NCBI GenBank assembly: GCA_002900995.3 | Contig: CM035305.1 | Location: 1,054,001 to 1,118,000, forward strand | Origin: Ganoderma boninense | Taxonomy: Eukaryota; Basidiomycota; Agaricomycetes; Polyporales; Polyporaceae | Direction of reading: 5' to 3' | DNA: 64,000 nt | Shown here: positions 1-10,612 of the stretch, in pieces | Layout of the letters: each line of letters opens with the position of its first letter | Numbering within the stretch: position 1 is the first letter of the stretch | Program-made: the position numbers and the translations under genes | Notes under the pieces: model-generated | What the model was told of the DNA's origin: nothing | The model's database searches: none | The model's input: only the letters and a program-made list of their open reading frames with translations

Positions 1-796
1 CCGCTCGCCTCGCTCAGCACCATCGACAGCTGTGCCGCAGGCGCGCTCAGCAGCCCAACGATCTGCGCCCTCAACGCGTCCAGCGTCGGCAAGTCCGCCA
101 CGCTCTGCACACTCTCCGCCTTGAACAGCCGTCCCTCGATGAGTGCTCCCAGCACCTTCAGGTCGGGGACGGGCGTGGGTCGCTGCCGTTTCGGCCGGCG
201 GCCAGGGACGAACGCCGACTCCGCCGCCTTCTTCTCATCCTCGATCTGCTTGGGAGTCTTCGGCTTGCGTGGGGGCACGGAACGCGCGAGGACGCGGAGG
301 ACGGCCTTGAGTTGTGGGGGGTTGAGTTCGGGGAAGGAGAGGGCGGCGAGGGTGCCCGACACGGTCTTCGCGATGTCCTTCTGCATGGTAGGATCGAATT
401 CGTTCATGTCTCGCAGCGCCACGCCAAAGAGAGACGTCCGGAGGACGGTGAATGTAGGAAGTTCGGCGGAGGTGGGGTGGGGTGTGGGGTGGGGGATGCG
501 AGTGACGGAGCGGGCGTGCCAGCATGCTTGGCTGCTGCGGCCGCGATGTCTGCGCGGAGCTGGACGAGACGCGTCGCAGAGAAGTCGGAGTGCTCGAAAA
601 GAATGAGGGGTGCGGTGGAGGTGCCCTGGAGGAGACGGGTGTACTGGTTGTAGAGGTATGTCTTGCGCTCCGCGTAGACTCGTGGTGTGCCCTTCATCCG
701 CGGGTAGACGACCGGGGACTTGAGGGAGATGGCATATGTACGAGCATGGATGAGCACCGGTCGAGCGGTGGGTAGTCGCGACGCTGCCCTCAACAT
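1..796 (-). CDS. Mitochondrial large-subunit ribosomal protein uL10m (L10/MRPL11 type), 3' end outside window
   Basis: Probable mitochondrial ribosomal protein of the uL10 family, part of the L7/L12 stalk base. The ATG at 796 is followed by an arginine- and alanine-rich stretch (MLRAASRLPTARPVLIHART) typical of a mitochondrial targeting peptide, then a basic segment with YNQYTRLLQ and PLILFEHSDF, the strand-helix start of the L10 fold. The distal half (ALRDMNEFDP, AAQLSMVLSEAS) lies in a different frame and runs off the left edge. The two frames meet in a C/A-rich tract around 450-500 (plus-strand numbering), with no usable GT-AG intron between them. The join needs one extra base or a -1 shift, so this is either a consensus error or a real frame break. 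A possible GTG start at 805 was rejected. Family assignment is from remembered similarity. Confidence 0.75.
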
Positions 797-1114
797 GGCG
801 GCCACCAGTCCCGGTCAGTCAGAGTCGAGCAAGAGGTGAGCACGGCGTCTACTCAACACGCGCTTCACCACCTCCAGACTTTTGTGCTTCCCGTTTTGGA
901 AGGTATCGTTGGTCGCCCTCAAACACGGAAGTTCGACTTGCATCACGATGGAGCACACCAAGACATTTTAAGGTGATAATTCCACTGTATAAAGTCGAAT
1001 TTTTATGTACATAATATTTTATCATAATCGAGAGTCCGACAAGACGACAGAGGAAGAAAACAATGGTTTGCTTGTCCGTAGAATTACAGGTATAGCATCC
1101 GAAATCATAGATAA

Positions 1115-2986
1115 CTATTCATTAGGAAGGAAGGGTGGATGTTCGACAATCTCAATACCCAACGTGAACACCGCCTCATGGGAAGACTGGGAACAAGTAG
1201 CGAGGAGGAGCAGGAACGTTGTCCCCGTTGTCTCCGCACGACGCGCACTACTAGTCAGAGGATACAACCCATCCTCTGTGCGCGTCGAGTCGTCGGCACG
1301 CAGAAACGGCTCGGATCGGACAACATCGTGCTCATATGGCACATCCACTCCCTTCAAAATATCGCTGGTAAGAGGAGTACCCGGAGAGAAGCGTCCCATC
1401 TGCAAATCCAAGGAAGACGAGGCGGTGTCGAACTCGATGACCAGGCGGACGATTCCATGGATGTCATGAGACAGCACGAAGACATGTTTGCGGTCGAAGG
1501 AAGACGCTGCTGACTCCACAACTATCTCCCGAACCGCAAAACCCTCCCTCATCAAAGCCGATCGACGCCATGGCGGAAACACCAACGAGCACGCCTTATT
1601 GGTATTTTCCGCTGCACCGATGGAAGGGACCTCCCACCCATGCGCCGCGCCCTTCGCGATATGGACCGGCTTGACCGAGATGCGCCCGGACTGCCGGATG
1701 CGGTCGAGCACGTCGCCCGTGAACGTGACGAGACGGTGGTCCGACCACCGATTCTTGTCTGCGCCTGGCTTCGCGGGTATGCGCCCCCCAACGAGGAGCG
1801 TCGACGTGGTCTTATGCAGGCGCATGAAGTCGCGGTACGTCGCTGCGGCGCGGAGGATGACGGCGACGAGGCGTTCATGCGTGTCCTCGCAGAGTAAGAA
1901 GCCGATCTTCGCGCTCGCCCCTATGTACATCTCGGCCTCGCCATCCTCGAAGGAGAGTAGCGGGAGCTCTGCGCGGATGCCAAAGCGCGTGGTAGTGTAC
2001 GTCGGGGGAATGTGTTGGGCTGGCACATTGCCGTCGACGTCGACGAGGCCGAGGCGCTGGAGAAGCGTCGCATGGGAAATGGGCCGGAAGTCAGACGTAT
2101 GCGCGAAGTCGCTCGGGGAGGATGCGAAGAGGGTACTGTAGGAACCCCTCCACGGAGGCAGCTGCTGTTTGAGGCACTGCAAGTCGAACGCATTGCCCAC
2201 CAGGGATCGCCGCCCCCATGTGAAGAGTGTGTCGTCTGGGATATGTTTGAGGATTTCTTCTTGCAGCCTGAAGAACGCGTTCTGCCCCTCGCCGTAGATG
2301 GTTGGCATGTATATCTCGGATAGACCCAGGAGCGAGTATGCGCGATCCTCTTCCCGCGTGATAACCCGCTTCGCGGCCCAGGACATCCGCTTCGAGACGC
2401 TGACCTCGCGGGGCGAGCGCGCTCCGGTGAGTATATCGGCCTCAACACCTGTGATCGCTTCGATCAGAGGCGCAAGGCTTCCTTTCGTTCCGATGGGGTT
2501 CCACTCCTGCGAAAGGAATACGACGAGGGCAGGCGCGATCAATTCTTGGAGCGTCCAGCCTCTTGTGAACCATGCTGAGCTCCGGAAGCGGGATGCTGGG
2601 GCGTATGGGTTGTCGTCCTCGTCTACGTCTTCGAGCAAGGCGTAGCAACGCGCTGCACAGCTGTACCAGGTGTACATCGAGTTAATCGCTTCCGACAACT
2701 CGGCGCTGCTCGTTTTGTCGATACAGGATGAGTCAATCCACACGAATTCGTACCCGTCCGCGAGAGCTCTGGAGCAGCACCGCCTGACTTTCAGGGAGAT
2801 ACGAGTGAGCACATCGCTTGTACGGCGGGGATTCGATTCGCGGTTTGCCTCGACCACGAGTTCTAAAATCTCTTGGTACGTCTGTTCCCCTTGCTTAGAC
2901 CATACGTGTGAGAGGATGGCGTAGGGGACGGAGCGAGGATCGTAAATTGAGACAAATTCGAACGTCTTTGTGTTCAGGAGACGCAT
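1115..2986 (-). CDS. HET-domain (heterokaryon incompatibility) protein, intronless, 623 aa
   Basis: An uninterrupted 623-codon frame from ATG 2986. The N-terminal ~250 residues carry the fungal HET domain: YAILSHVWS near residue 22, FVWIDSSCID near 100, AARCYALLEDV near 130, SSAWFTRGWTLQELIAP near 155 and EDRAYSLLGL near 228. HET proteins take part in non-self recognition and cell death after hyphal fusion, usually through an attached effector or sensor module. The C-terminal ~350 residues hold no repeat, NACHT or WD40 signature that I recognise; they look globular, with little low complexity. Being a single exon sets it apart from its intron-rich neighbours. A specific incompatibility role is inference, since basidiomycetes carry many HET-domain paralogs of unknown function. 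Confidence 0.9.
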   Translation of the reverse strand: MRLLNTKTFEFVSIYDPRSVPYAILSHVWSKQGEQTYQEILELVVEANRESNPRRTSDVLTRISLKVRRCCSRALADGYEFVWIDSSCIDKTSSAELSEAINSMYTWYSCAARCYALLEDVDEDDNPYAPASRFRSSAWFTRGWTLQELIAPALVVFLSQEWNPIGTKGSLAPLIEAITGVEADILTGARSPREVSVSKRMSWAAKRVITREEDRAYSLLGLSEIYMPTIYGEGQNAFFRLQEEILKHIPDDTLFTWGRRSLVGNAFDLQCLKQQLPPWRGSYSTLFASSPSDFAHTSDFRPISHATLLQRLGLVDVDGNVPAQHIPPTYTTTRFGIRAELPLLSFEDGEAEMYIGASAKIGFLLCEDTHERLVAVILRAAATYRDFMRLHKTTSTLLVGGRIPAKPGADKNRWSDHRLVTFTGDVLDRIRQSGRISVKPVHIAKGAAHGWEVPSIGAAENTNKACSLVFPPWRRSALMREGFAVREIVVESAASSFDRKHVFVLSHDIHGIVRLVIEFDTASSSLDLQMGRFSPGTPLTSDILKGVDVPYEHDVVRSEPFLRADDSTRTEDGLYPLTSSARRAETTGTTFLLLLATCSQSSHEAVFTLGIEIVEHPPFLPNE

Positions 2987-3405
2987 TTCTTGGAGAATAT
3001 CGCCTGGAAAAGGTCATTCAGTGAAGAGCAATTGGTTTGGACAAGGTATGGAAGACTCGCCTCGTTGAGTGCAAGTGCTATGGTGGCTCTCGGTCAGAAG
3101 CTGACTAGCCTTATACTTGTATTCCGATGGACCAGGCGGTGCACTCGGGGGCGTTAAATGGGCACGAGGTCGAAGGCGAACTGGTCAGCGATAAGGGGCA
3201 AAAGCAACCGCCGTTTGTAGGCGAGTATCAGTACAGCCCAATACATCGAATACACTGCATATGACATTCCATAGCGCCTCGTTTCTACGCGTGACCGAAT
3301 CAAGGTGACTTCTTTGACTTCTTCTGTCGAGTGCGAACACGTGTATGTGCCATGCACTACTCTAATCCTCGGGAACGGGTTTGTTGTGTTGCTACGCAGG
3401 GGACT
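2987..3405. other. Intergenic, no gene seen
   Basis: About 420 bases between the HET gene start and the stop of the dehydrogenase-like gene, both on the minus strand. It would hold the HET promoter and the upstream gene's 3' UTR. Only short, unconvincing frames are present. Confidence 0.5.
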
Positions 3406-4792
3406 TCAGCAAACCGTCAGCATTATTAATCCGGCCCCACCCACTTTGCTACTGTCAAACGCGTCCAAACCAGCGGCGACGCGAGTACCGGCGACGAGAG
3501 AGCTCCAGTCGAGGATGTCGAATTGGGCCTGTCCTAACCTGACCTGGTTGGCGTAAAGCGCTCTCGCGGTGAGCATATGCTGATGCGCAGCATCCTACAG
3601 TTGTCGTTGGGTCAGCGCATATATGAAGATAGGCGAGACTGCGGGCATACCAAGGCAGGCATGGGGGCGTCCAACTCTGTAGCAAGGCGGCGTATATGCT
3701 GCGAATCCTTCAAGCCGCCATCGATGGCAAAGCCCTTGCTGCCATCGAACTTGTCGTGCAGCATTTTATCGCCGTAGCTGATCAACCTAATAAAGAAGCG
3801 GTCGAAACTTAATGGATCGTCAAACACACAGCGGAACTTGTAGACTGACGGTGGGGCAGGCATCACGTCCTTGATGAATTGGTGTACCGGTGCAGCACCT
3901 ATGCCAGCTTTCTCTGCGAGTGTATAAACTTCAGCGATGAGCTCCAAAGAGCCAAGGATCATCGAGTTGCCAATGAGCTTGAAAGTCGGAGCTAATGGAA
4001 ACCTTCGTCAAATGATCTACCCGCATAAGGATATCACGTACCCTTCTCGACGTTCCCACCAAGGTCCACAACCTTCCTGCCGACCGCAGGATGGAGTATA
4101 TGCGCGACTTCTTTCTTCGATCGGTAGTCTCCAGACATCACGATAAGCAATTGAGCAGCTGAGGCTGCTGCAGGAGCGCCAAAGACCGGACAGGCGACGA
4201 AGTGTGCAGACGGGATGGTGGAAATAAGCTTGTCGAGCTCGACTTTCCGATTGCACATCAGATGTTGTATACAAACATGAACAGATAGAGACTCGCACCT
4301 GCAAGGGTGGGGAAAGTCGTGCTTGTCTCTACGAAGATCCTGCTCCTGGTGGAATTCGCCGCCTGGAAAGGCCGGCATTCATGACAAGGATGATGCTGTT
4401 GAGAGTCGAGTGCTTACCTCGAGAGCCTTGGCAAATTGGTTGTACACCGTCCGGACCACCTCGTCGTTAGCAAGGTTCGAGATGATGATGTCGCACTCGT
4501 TCGCGATCTGCTCTACAGAGTCTGCGGCAACGACCCGCCCTTCTCCAGTCTCCTTGATAAGTTCGTCCACCTTGGACTTGGAACGATTCCAAACGAGTAC
4601 GGGGATGGATCCCGGAACGTGTTCTTTGCGCCACTTCGCGAGGTTGCGAGCCATAGGATAGCCCATCGCTCCGAGACCGACAAAGCCTATCTGGACGACA
4701 TGGTGGCCCGGAGTACCAGGACGGGAGAACGGGTTGGTCTCTGCATGCTGGTGCTGAACGTGGAGAAGGTGGGCATTCTCGGGTCTGTCCAT
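3406..4792 (-). CDS. NAD-binding 3-hydroxyisobutyrate dehydrogenase-like protein (beta-hydroxyacid dehydrogenase family)
   Basis: Exon 1 starts at ATG 4792 and carries a Rossmann motif, VQIGFVGLGAMGYPMARNL, followed by VPVLVWNRSKSK and DIIISNLANDEVV. Later exons give IFVETSTTFPTLA, CPVFGAPAAA, LLIVMSGDY, KLIGNSMILGSLELIAE (with the catalytic lysine of the family), and a C-terminal helix set ending shortly after GTRVAAGLDAFD at the stop 3406-3408. I infer six exons. The intron near 3795-3857 is a multiple of three without a stop, so it reads through and is easily missed. The family reduces or oxidises beta-hydroxyacids with NAD(P); the true substrate cannot be read from sequence. A TATA-like element lies about 41 bases upstream. 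ATG 4792 is preferred over ATG 4912 because the TATA-like element lies between them. Confidence 0.85.
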
Positions 4793-5465
4793 GGTGGTAG
4801 AGCGAACAGGAGAGAGGACGAGACGAGGAGGGGTATTTAGCGGCGGGGCTGGGACTCGAAGAGAATCAAGCGTTCTACTTAAGTACATGCCAGGGCCTCG
4901 GGCGTGCGTCATAGATTAGATCGGTAGATTGAACTACATCTGACCTTCCACGTGGGCGCGAGGATTCAGCTGCTGGTTCGAATCCCGATGTGGGCAATGC
5001 CAGGGCAATGTACGAACAAGCAAAATGGCTCGGGATTGGACCGCACGGCCGCAAGTCCAAACCCGACATCTGCCTACTGTAAGTGACCTACGACGATCCT
5101 GCAATGGATACGACAAAATTGCGCAACGTGGACAAAAATAGCTGGGGACGTTCAACATTTTCATGCTCTGGTGTCGCAAAAGTTGCATCGTTCAAGAGAA
5201 GGAGACAGTTGTCGAGGCAAACAGCAAGGTGTCCTCGACAGACGCGAGGAGTCGGTGGTTGGTCGGTGGTGGACGTCGAGCTACTGGACCATTGGCCGTG
5301 GCCGCAGTAAGTACAGGCTTGGTCCGGAAGATCCCGGAATGGGCGTCTATGCGTAACGCGTCCCGTCGTGGGGTTGAACAAGAGAGTGCCGTCGGCTGCA
5401 GCCAGCTATTAACTCTCCTCTCTCCGCTTTCGGCCTCGGCTGCCTTCCCCTCCTCGTCGCCTGCC
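4793..5465. other. Divergent intergenic region between the dehydrogenase-like and Ark/AAK1 kinase genes
   Basis: Start codons at 4792 (-) and 5466 (+) face away from each other, so both promoters must lie in these 673 bases. A GGTTCGAATCC motif resembling a tRNA B box sits near 4976, but no tRNA fold could be built around it. Stretches that read openly on both strands show no recognisable product. Confidence 0.5.
4833..4840 (-). promoter_or_regulatory. TATA-like element of the dehydrogenase-like gene
   Basis: CTAAATAC on the minus strand, about 41 bases before ATG 4792. The position is short for a TATA box plus leader, so this is suggestive only. Confidence 0.35.
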
Positions 5466-8400
5466 ATGCAGGCATACCAGCAAGGATATGCAGCACAGGC
5501 CAACAAGGGCACTCTCGTTCCTGGCCAGAGCATCACCGTCAACAAGTACTCCGTCGTCGTGGAGCGCTACCTCAGCCAAGGTCTGCAGCCTTCGTTGCTA
5601 GATCCCATCTCCATCTGTCCCTGACTCTCCTCTAGGCGGTTTTGCCCATGTTTATCTTGTCAGGACTACCCAACCTGTATACAACACTACCCATCATGTT
5701 CTCAAGCGCATCGCCGTCCCGAACGAGGCCATGCTCTCCGAGGTCAAGAAGGAGGTCGATATAATGGTGACTGCAACCACATCATCTCTTCCTGTGCGTC
5801 TTGTGAACCTATGTTTCCTAGCGGATCCTCAAGGGCCACCCCAACATCGTTTTTCTCATCGACGCTGCTTGGCATCGTATGGCAAACGGTACCTACGAGG
5901 TCTTCATCCTCATGGAGTTCTGCCCTGGCGGAGGCATTATCGATATGATGAACCGTCGACTTCGAGAACGACTCACTGAGGCTGAGATCCTCACCATCTT
6001 CGTTGAGGTCTGTGAAGGTCTTGCCGCAATGCATGCTCTCAAGCCCCCAATTCTCCACCGCGACCTCAAGGTCGAGAATATCCTCCAGGCGTCGGTTACC
6101 TCCTACAAGCTATGCGATTTCGGCAGCGCTACTCCGGTGCAGAAAGTCCCCGCTAACACACAGGAGCTCCGACTGCTCGAGACCGACCTCAATCGACATA
6201 CCACGCTCCAGTATCGTGCTCCCGAAATGATCGACGTCCACTTGCGACGGCCAATCGACGAGAAGAGCGACGTATGGGCTCTAGGTGTGCTCCTTTACAA
6301 ACTCTGCTACTACACCACTCCATTCGAGGAACACGGCCCCCCTCGCCATTCTGAACGTGCAGTACAAGATTCCTCCGTATCCGGTCTACTCCGCACAGAT
6401 GAACGGCTTGATTGGTACGCTTCTCCTTCTCCACGACTCTGCATCGGCTCATGCCTAAGTAGGTTCCATGTTGAGGGAACACGGAGCACAACGTCCATCT
6501 GTGTTTGAGATCCTACTGCACGTTCATAGCCTTCGTGGTACAAAATCGCGGTTCACCTACAATTTGCCTGTCAAGGAGCCTCTCTCCCCCCGATCGCTCC
6601 AAGCCCCCCTCCAGGCTCTCTCTCCAAACATCGGTGCAAACCCTCTCGAGGACCTTGTTTCGTACAAGTCCCAGCAACCCGCCAAGAACGCTGGTGTGGA
6701 AGCTCGGGAAAAGGTTCTCGAGGCCATTGCTCCGATGCGTCGAGGTCGACCACAGGGATCAGCTCAGCCTTCCACCACGAAGGGTTCATCGCGACACGCA
6801 AGTCCAGAAAAGCCTGTCACCTTCGAGACCAAGTTTGGGGACGGCGACAGTGATCGCGCTTGGAAGGGCGGCCTTCGTGCCTCAAGGTCTGGCCAGCCAT
6901 CTTTGGGACATGATACTGTTTCTCTCGCAAGCAAGAGCGATGCAGATGCTTGGAGTATCGCATCTCGTCAGTCCGCGCAGAAGGCAGATCAAGGCTTGCC
7001 GCGTGGTTTCGACAACGACTTCTCGTCGGGCTTCGGAAGCAAGTTCACAAGTACTCAGACGGCTCGCTCACCACCAGCGGGCGGCAAACCTGTCGATCAT
7101 GCTTCCTCCGGCTTCAGCGCTGGATTCGGAGACGCATTCGAGCCTTCAAAAGCTGCTGCCTCTACGATATCTCCAGCCAGCAGCTCCCGCCCTTCGATGC
7201 CTCCTTCGCAGCCCTCACGAATTCGTCAGAGTCGAATAGGGAAGGATGCGTTCGATGGTCTTGCGCTCCCTTCGCAGCCGCAACCACCCACACTAGCTGA
7301 GGCGCGGATGAGTCGGACAGGCTTGGCCAGCTTCGGGTCATCCTCGAGCTCCTCGAGTGCTCCTTACAACGTTTCACTGCCTACGCCCAGTGGTCACGTT
7401 GGACTTGGGACATCTAATACCACATACCGACCTCCAAGCATCCACGCATCCCGGCCAACGCCCTCTCCTCAGCTTCCGCAATCCCAGATTCAACCTCAGT
7501 CAACTAACCTGTCGCCGATACCCCCTCCATCACAATCATGGCGACAGCACGTCAAGGCGCCAACCTCATCGCAGGAAGGCATGTCCGCGGAAGAGCGGTT
7601 TCCCTCACTCGAAGATCTCGACCGGACCTTTGCGTCTCCTTCGCCAGCTACTCCTGCAGAGAAGCCTCCATCCCTGCCTACGCGTCCGTCCGACCGCCCG
7701 CCCTCGCGCAGCAGCTACATGGGCGCCATAGGCTCTCATACCGGCGGCGCAGCTGCAGCTCTCAACGCCCCAGGTGTCAAAGGTCGTTTCGACGGCATTC
7801 GCTCGCAGGAGGTCACCGGCACTGCAATGCGTGAGGCCCGCGCAGCGGCCAACGCGCGACAGTCAACCTTCCTCACCAAGACGGAGGACGGCCCGAACAA
7901 GCAGATCCACCATACCATCCACAGTCGTCCGTCGCTCTCGCGCAAGCACCGAAGCTCGGTGTCCATAAAGACTGCGGCTCAGCCTGAGCCCATGGACCTC
8001 CTCACCGGCCCCTCTCCCCCGTCCCTCCCTCCGCGGCCGCCGCCACAGGATTGGCTTACTGGGCCCGACGATGACATGGGCATGAGCGGCATGCCGCTGG
8101 GCGTGCGCACGACAGGCCTGAATGCCCCGCCGGACGAGCAGCCAAAGCTCCGGGAGTCCCCCAGCAAACGCGCGAGTTTCATCGAGCGTAGCCCGATCGC
8201 GCTCGCGAAGCCACTCGAGGCGGAGAGCGTGCCCGCACCGCAGCAGGCGCAGATCGTGTCGAGCATGACGACGGAGCTCGAGCGCGAGTGGGACAGGGCG
8301 CTCGAGGGCCTCGACAGGATACCCCCGGGCAAGTCGGAGCGCGAGCGACGAAAGGCGGAGAGGAAGCGGTCGAAGTCCCCTGCGAAGGCTTCCACTACGA

Positions 8401-9944
8401 CGGCGACGACGAAGCCGCTGAACACGCGCAAGGAGGCGAAGAGGCACGATGCTGTTGGCCTGGGGTTGCAGATGCCGTCGGGGACCGGCGCAAGGCAGGG
8501 CGCTGCGCCGTCCCCGTCCCCTGGGGGGCTTACAGATAACTGGAGTCCGGTCCCGTCTCCAAAGCGCAGGTCGCGGTCGAGGCAGGACTCGGGATCGTCT
8601 GTCAGCGACGTTGGGCCTGAGGATCCCAGCGGGTACATGCTGAAAGGTAGCGCTGTGGAGAAGATGAAGGAGCTGGCGGAGAGTAACGTGCCGCTCAACG
8701 GCGCGGGCGAGGGTCAGCGAAGGCGGAGGACGAAGAGTAAGGGGAGGCAGAGCTCAGTACATGAGCTCGTCGGCTTATATGGTGGAGGGCTTGAGAAGGC
8801 CAAGAGTCCCACGACCGCGACTGCCCCGAACAAGAGGAGCTCGGTGATCCTACCTGCGTCCGGGTCGACTATGAAGCCGCCTCCTGTGACGAACAAGCCC
8901 CGCTCTGCTTCACCACAGCCCACCCCAACTCCAGAACCGTTGATACCCACTGAGCGGCCTCCCCCTTCACCGAGCAAGCACACGAAGCAACCGTCTTCAC
9001 AGGCTGGTTCGCGCCGTCTGCCAATACCCCCTGCCGTCACCTCTCCTACCGCATCGGAGCCGCCAGTCGGCCGATCGCGACCACAGTCCATGTTCATATC
9101 CCCCATCTCTGCCTCGAAACCTACCGAGATGGAGATCCCTTCGTCGACAGCTGCGGCTGCCGCGTTCGCTCAGCAATCCGCACTCTCACACCCCGGGGCC
9201 CCTCGCAGACCACAACAGGCGCGGCGGAGCTCGATCTCGGACATGGTGCAGCACTACGAGGCGATCTCGCTGAAGCCGCCCAAGGGCCCCGGACCCGGTC
9301 CCCCGGCGAAGCCCGCCGCGCTCTCGCTCAAGACACACCAGAGCACGAGCAGCGCCGCGTCGTCCGACACGTTCTCGCCCTCCGCCGCGGCGACGCGCTT
9401 CCCGAAGCTGTCGCCCACGACGTCGCCCGTGCTGGCGAAGGCTAACCTCGCCGTACCAGAGGACAGCGGGCGGTCACAGTTCGGCCGCGACTTCGCCAAG
9501 CACAGGACGTCGCCGACGGGCCTGCCTCCGCGCACGTCGCCCGTGGGCCGGCTCGAGACGTCGTACTCCATGCACAGCAGCGGCTCCTCCACGGGCGCGG
9601 TAGTCAACGGGCCCCCACCCGCCGCTCGCCCCTCCCCGAGCCCCCAGCCCAACCCCAGCCCCAATTCCAACCTCCACGCGAGCAGCCGCCGTCTCGCGCG
9701 TCCATGCGACAGCAGCCGCCATCGCCGCTGGATAGGTCGATGCGCCCGCGCAGCTCGAGCCGCCGCCGAACCCGAACGCGAATCCGAACGTGCGCTCGCC
9801 GTCCCCCGAGAAGCCGTACCAGGGCGTGTCGCGGCTGATCGACAGGTGGCAGCGCGCGGTGGACGGGGAGGGTCCGGGCTCGGGAGGGCGCTCTCGCGGG
9901 GTGGGACGGCGAAGAAGGCGGGGGTGGTGAGCGGGCGGAGTTGA
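5466..9944 (+). CDS. Ark/Prk-AAK1 family serine/threonine kinase with long disordered tail
   Basis: Actin/endocytosis-regulating kinase of the NAK family (Ark1/Prk1, AAK1, BIKE), which phosphorylates endocytic adaptors. Exon 1 (ATG 5466) ends at YLSQG; splicing restores the glycine loop GGFAHVYLV. Then come the ATP lysine in HHVLKRIAV, catalytic HRDLKVENIL, KLCDFGSAT, RAPEM and the helix-rich C-lobe to RFTYNLP. The remaining ~1100 residues are Pro/Ser-rich with SxxG and FD/DF-like repeats such as FDNDFSSGFGSKF. Introns lie near 5580-5635, 5766-5822 and 6414-6460. A frame break interrupts the kinase C-lobe at the C6 run 6337-6342 (one C too many). The tail ends at 9944 in the frame giving AKKAGVVSGRS, but a conserved-looking KPYQGVSRLIDRWQ near 9815-9855 sits in another frame, so the last 250 bases are uncertain. 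Confidence 0.88.
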
Positions 9945-10612
9945 TGAGTGGGGGGTGCTGGGGTGTTTGAGTCCTGAAGTGCTCGAGGGCTGAGTGGACG
10001 GTGGACGGTGGGCGGTGGATTTATGGGTGGCGGGGCGGTTTGGTCGGTTGGACTACATAATGGATTTCTTGTCGATAGCAATCGCGTTCGCGTTCGTTAA
10101 CGTTGGAACTTGGCTAGAGACTCTTCTCCACTACATCTACGTATACGTTTACAGGCAGGTGGCGTACTCATCACAACATCGATATCATCACGAAGCACTA
10201 AACATCCCGCGGTGTATTTCAACTTTTTGGCATGACATGTCGCCCCGCTCTTCGCAGTCTTTTGCTTGCCCTTCGCTCTGCCGCTTCCTTCACGCTACAC
10301 GCTGTAATCATGGATTGGATGTGTCTAGCCATCCTGATAAGTATTGGACGGTCGTCCGTTGCGTGGTACAGAAATATACGATGCGAGTGTAGAGAGTGCG
10401 ATGCAGTGTAAAATAATTTACGGAACCCCATGGAGCGTCAGTCCGATAAGCCAAACGCTGCATATTTTCGACCGAACAGCAACGACACAGCCGGGCCTGC
10501 CCATCCCATCACAGCTGCAGGTGCAGGCGTATGCATGCTTATCGTGTCCAGAGGCAACGCGCTACGACACAGCCCTAAACCCAATGGCACTGCGGCCGGG
10601 GCCGTCGCCGCA
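9945..10612. other. Convergent 3' intergenic region
   Basis: Between the stops of the kinase (+) and the copper transporter (-). AT content rises around 10060-10200, as expected for terminator and polyadenylation sequence. No gene seen. Confidence 0.5.

Noticed and set aside
4960..5000. GGTTCGAATCC resembling a tRNA B box, with an A-box-like TTAGATCGGTAGA upstream
   Set aside because: The T-stem pairs at only about three of five positions and no seven-base acceptor stem pairs with GTGGGC; probably chance or a very decayed tRNA-derived piece.
7979..8698. Long minus-strand frames opposite the Ark/AAK1 tail (239 and 194 codons)
   Set aside because: Antisense to a Pro/Ser-rich coding region with no domain; expected by composition.
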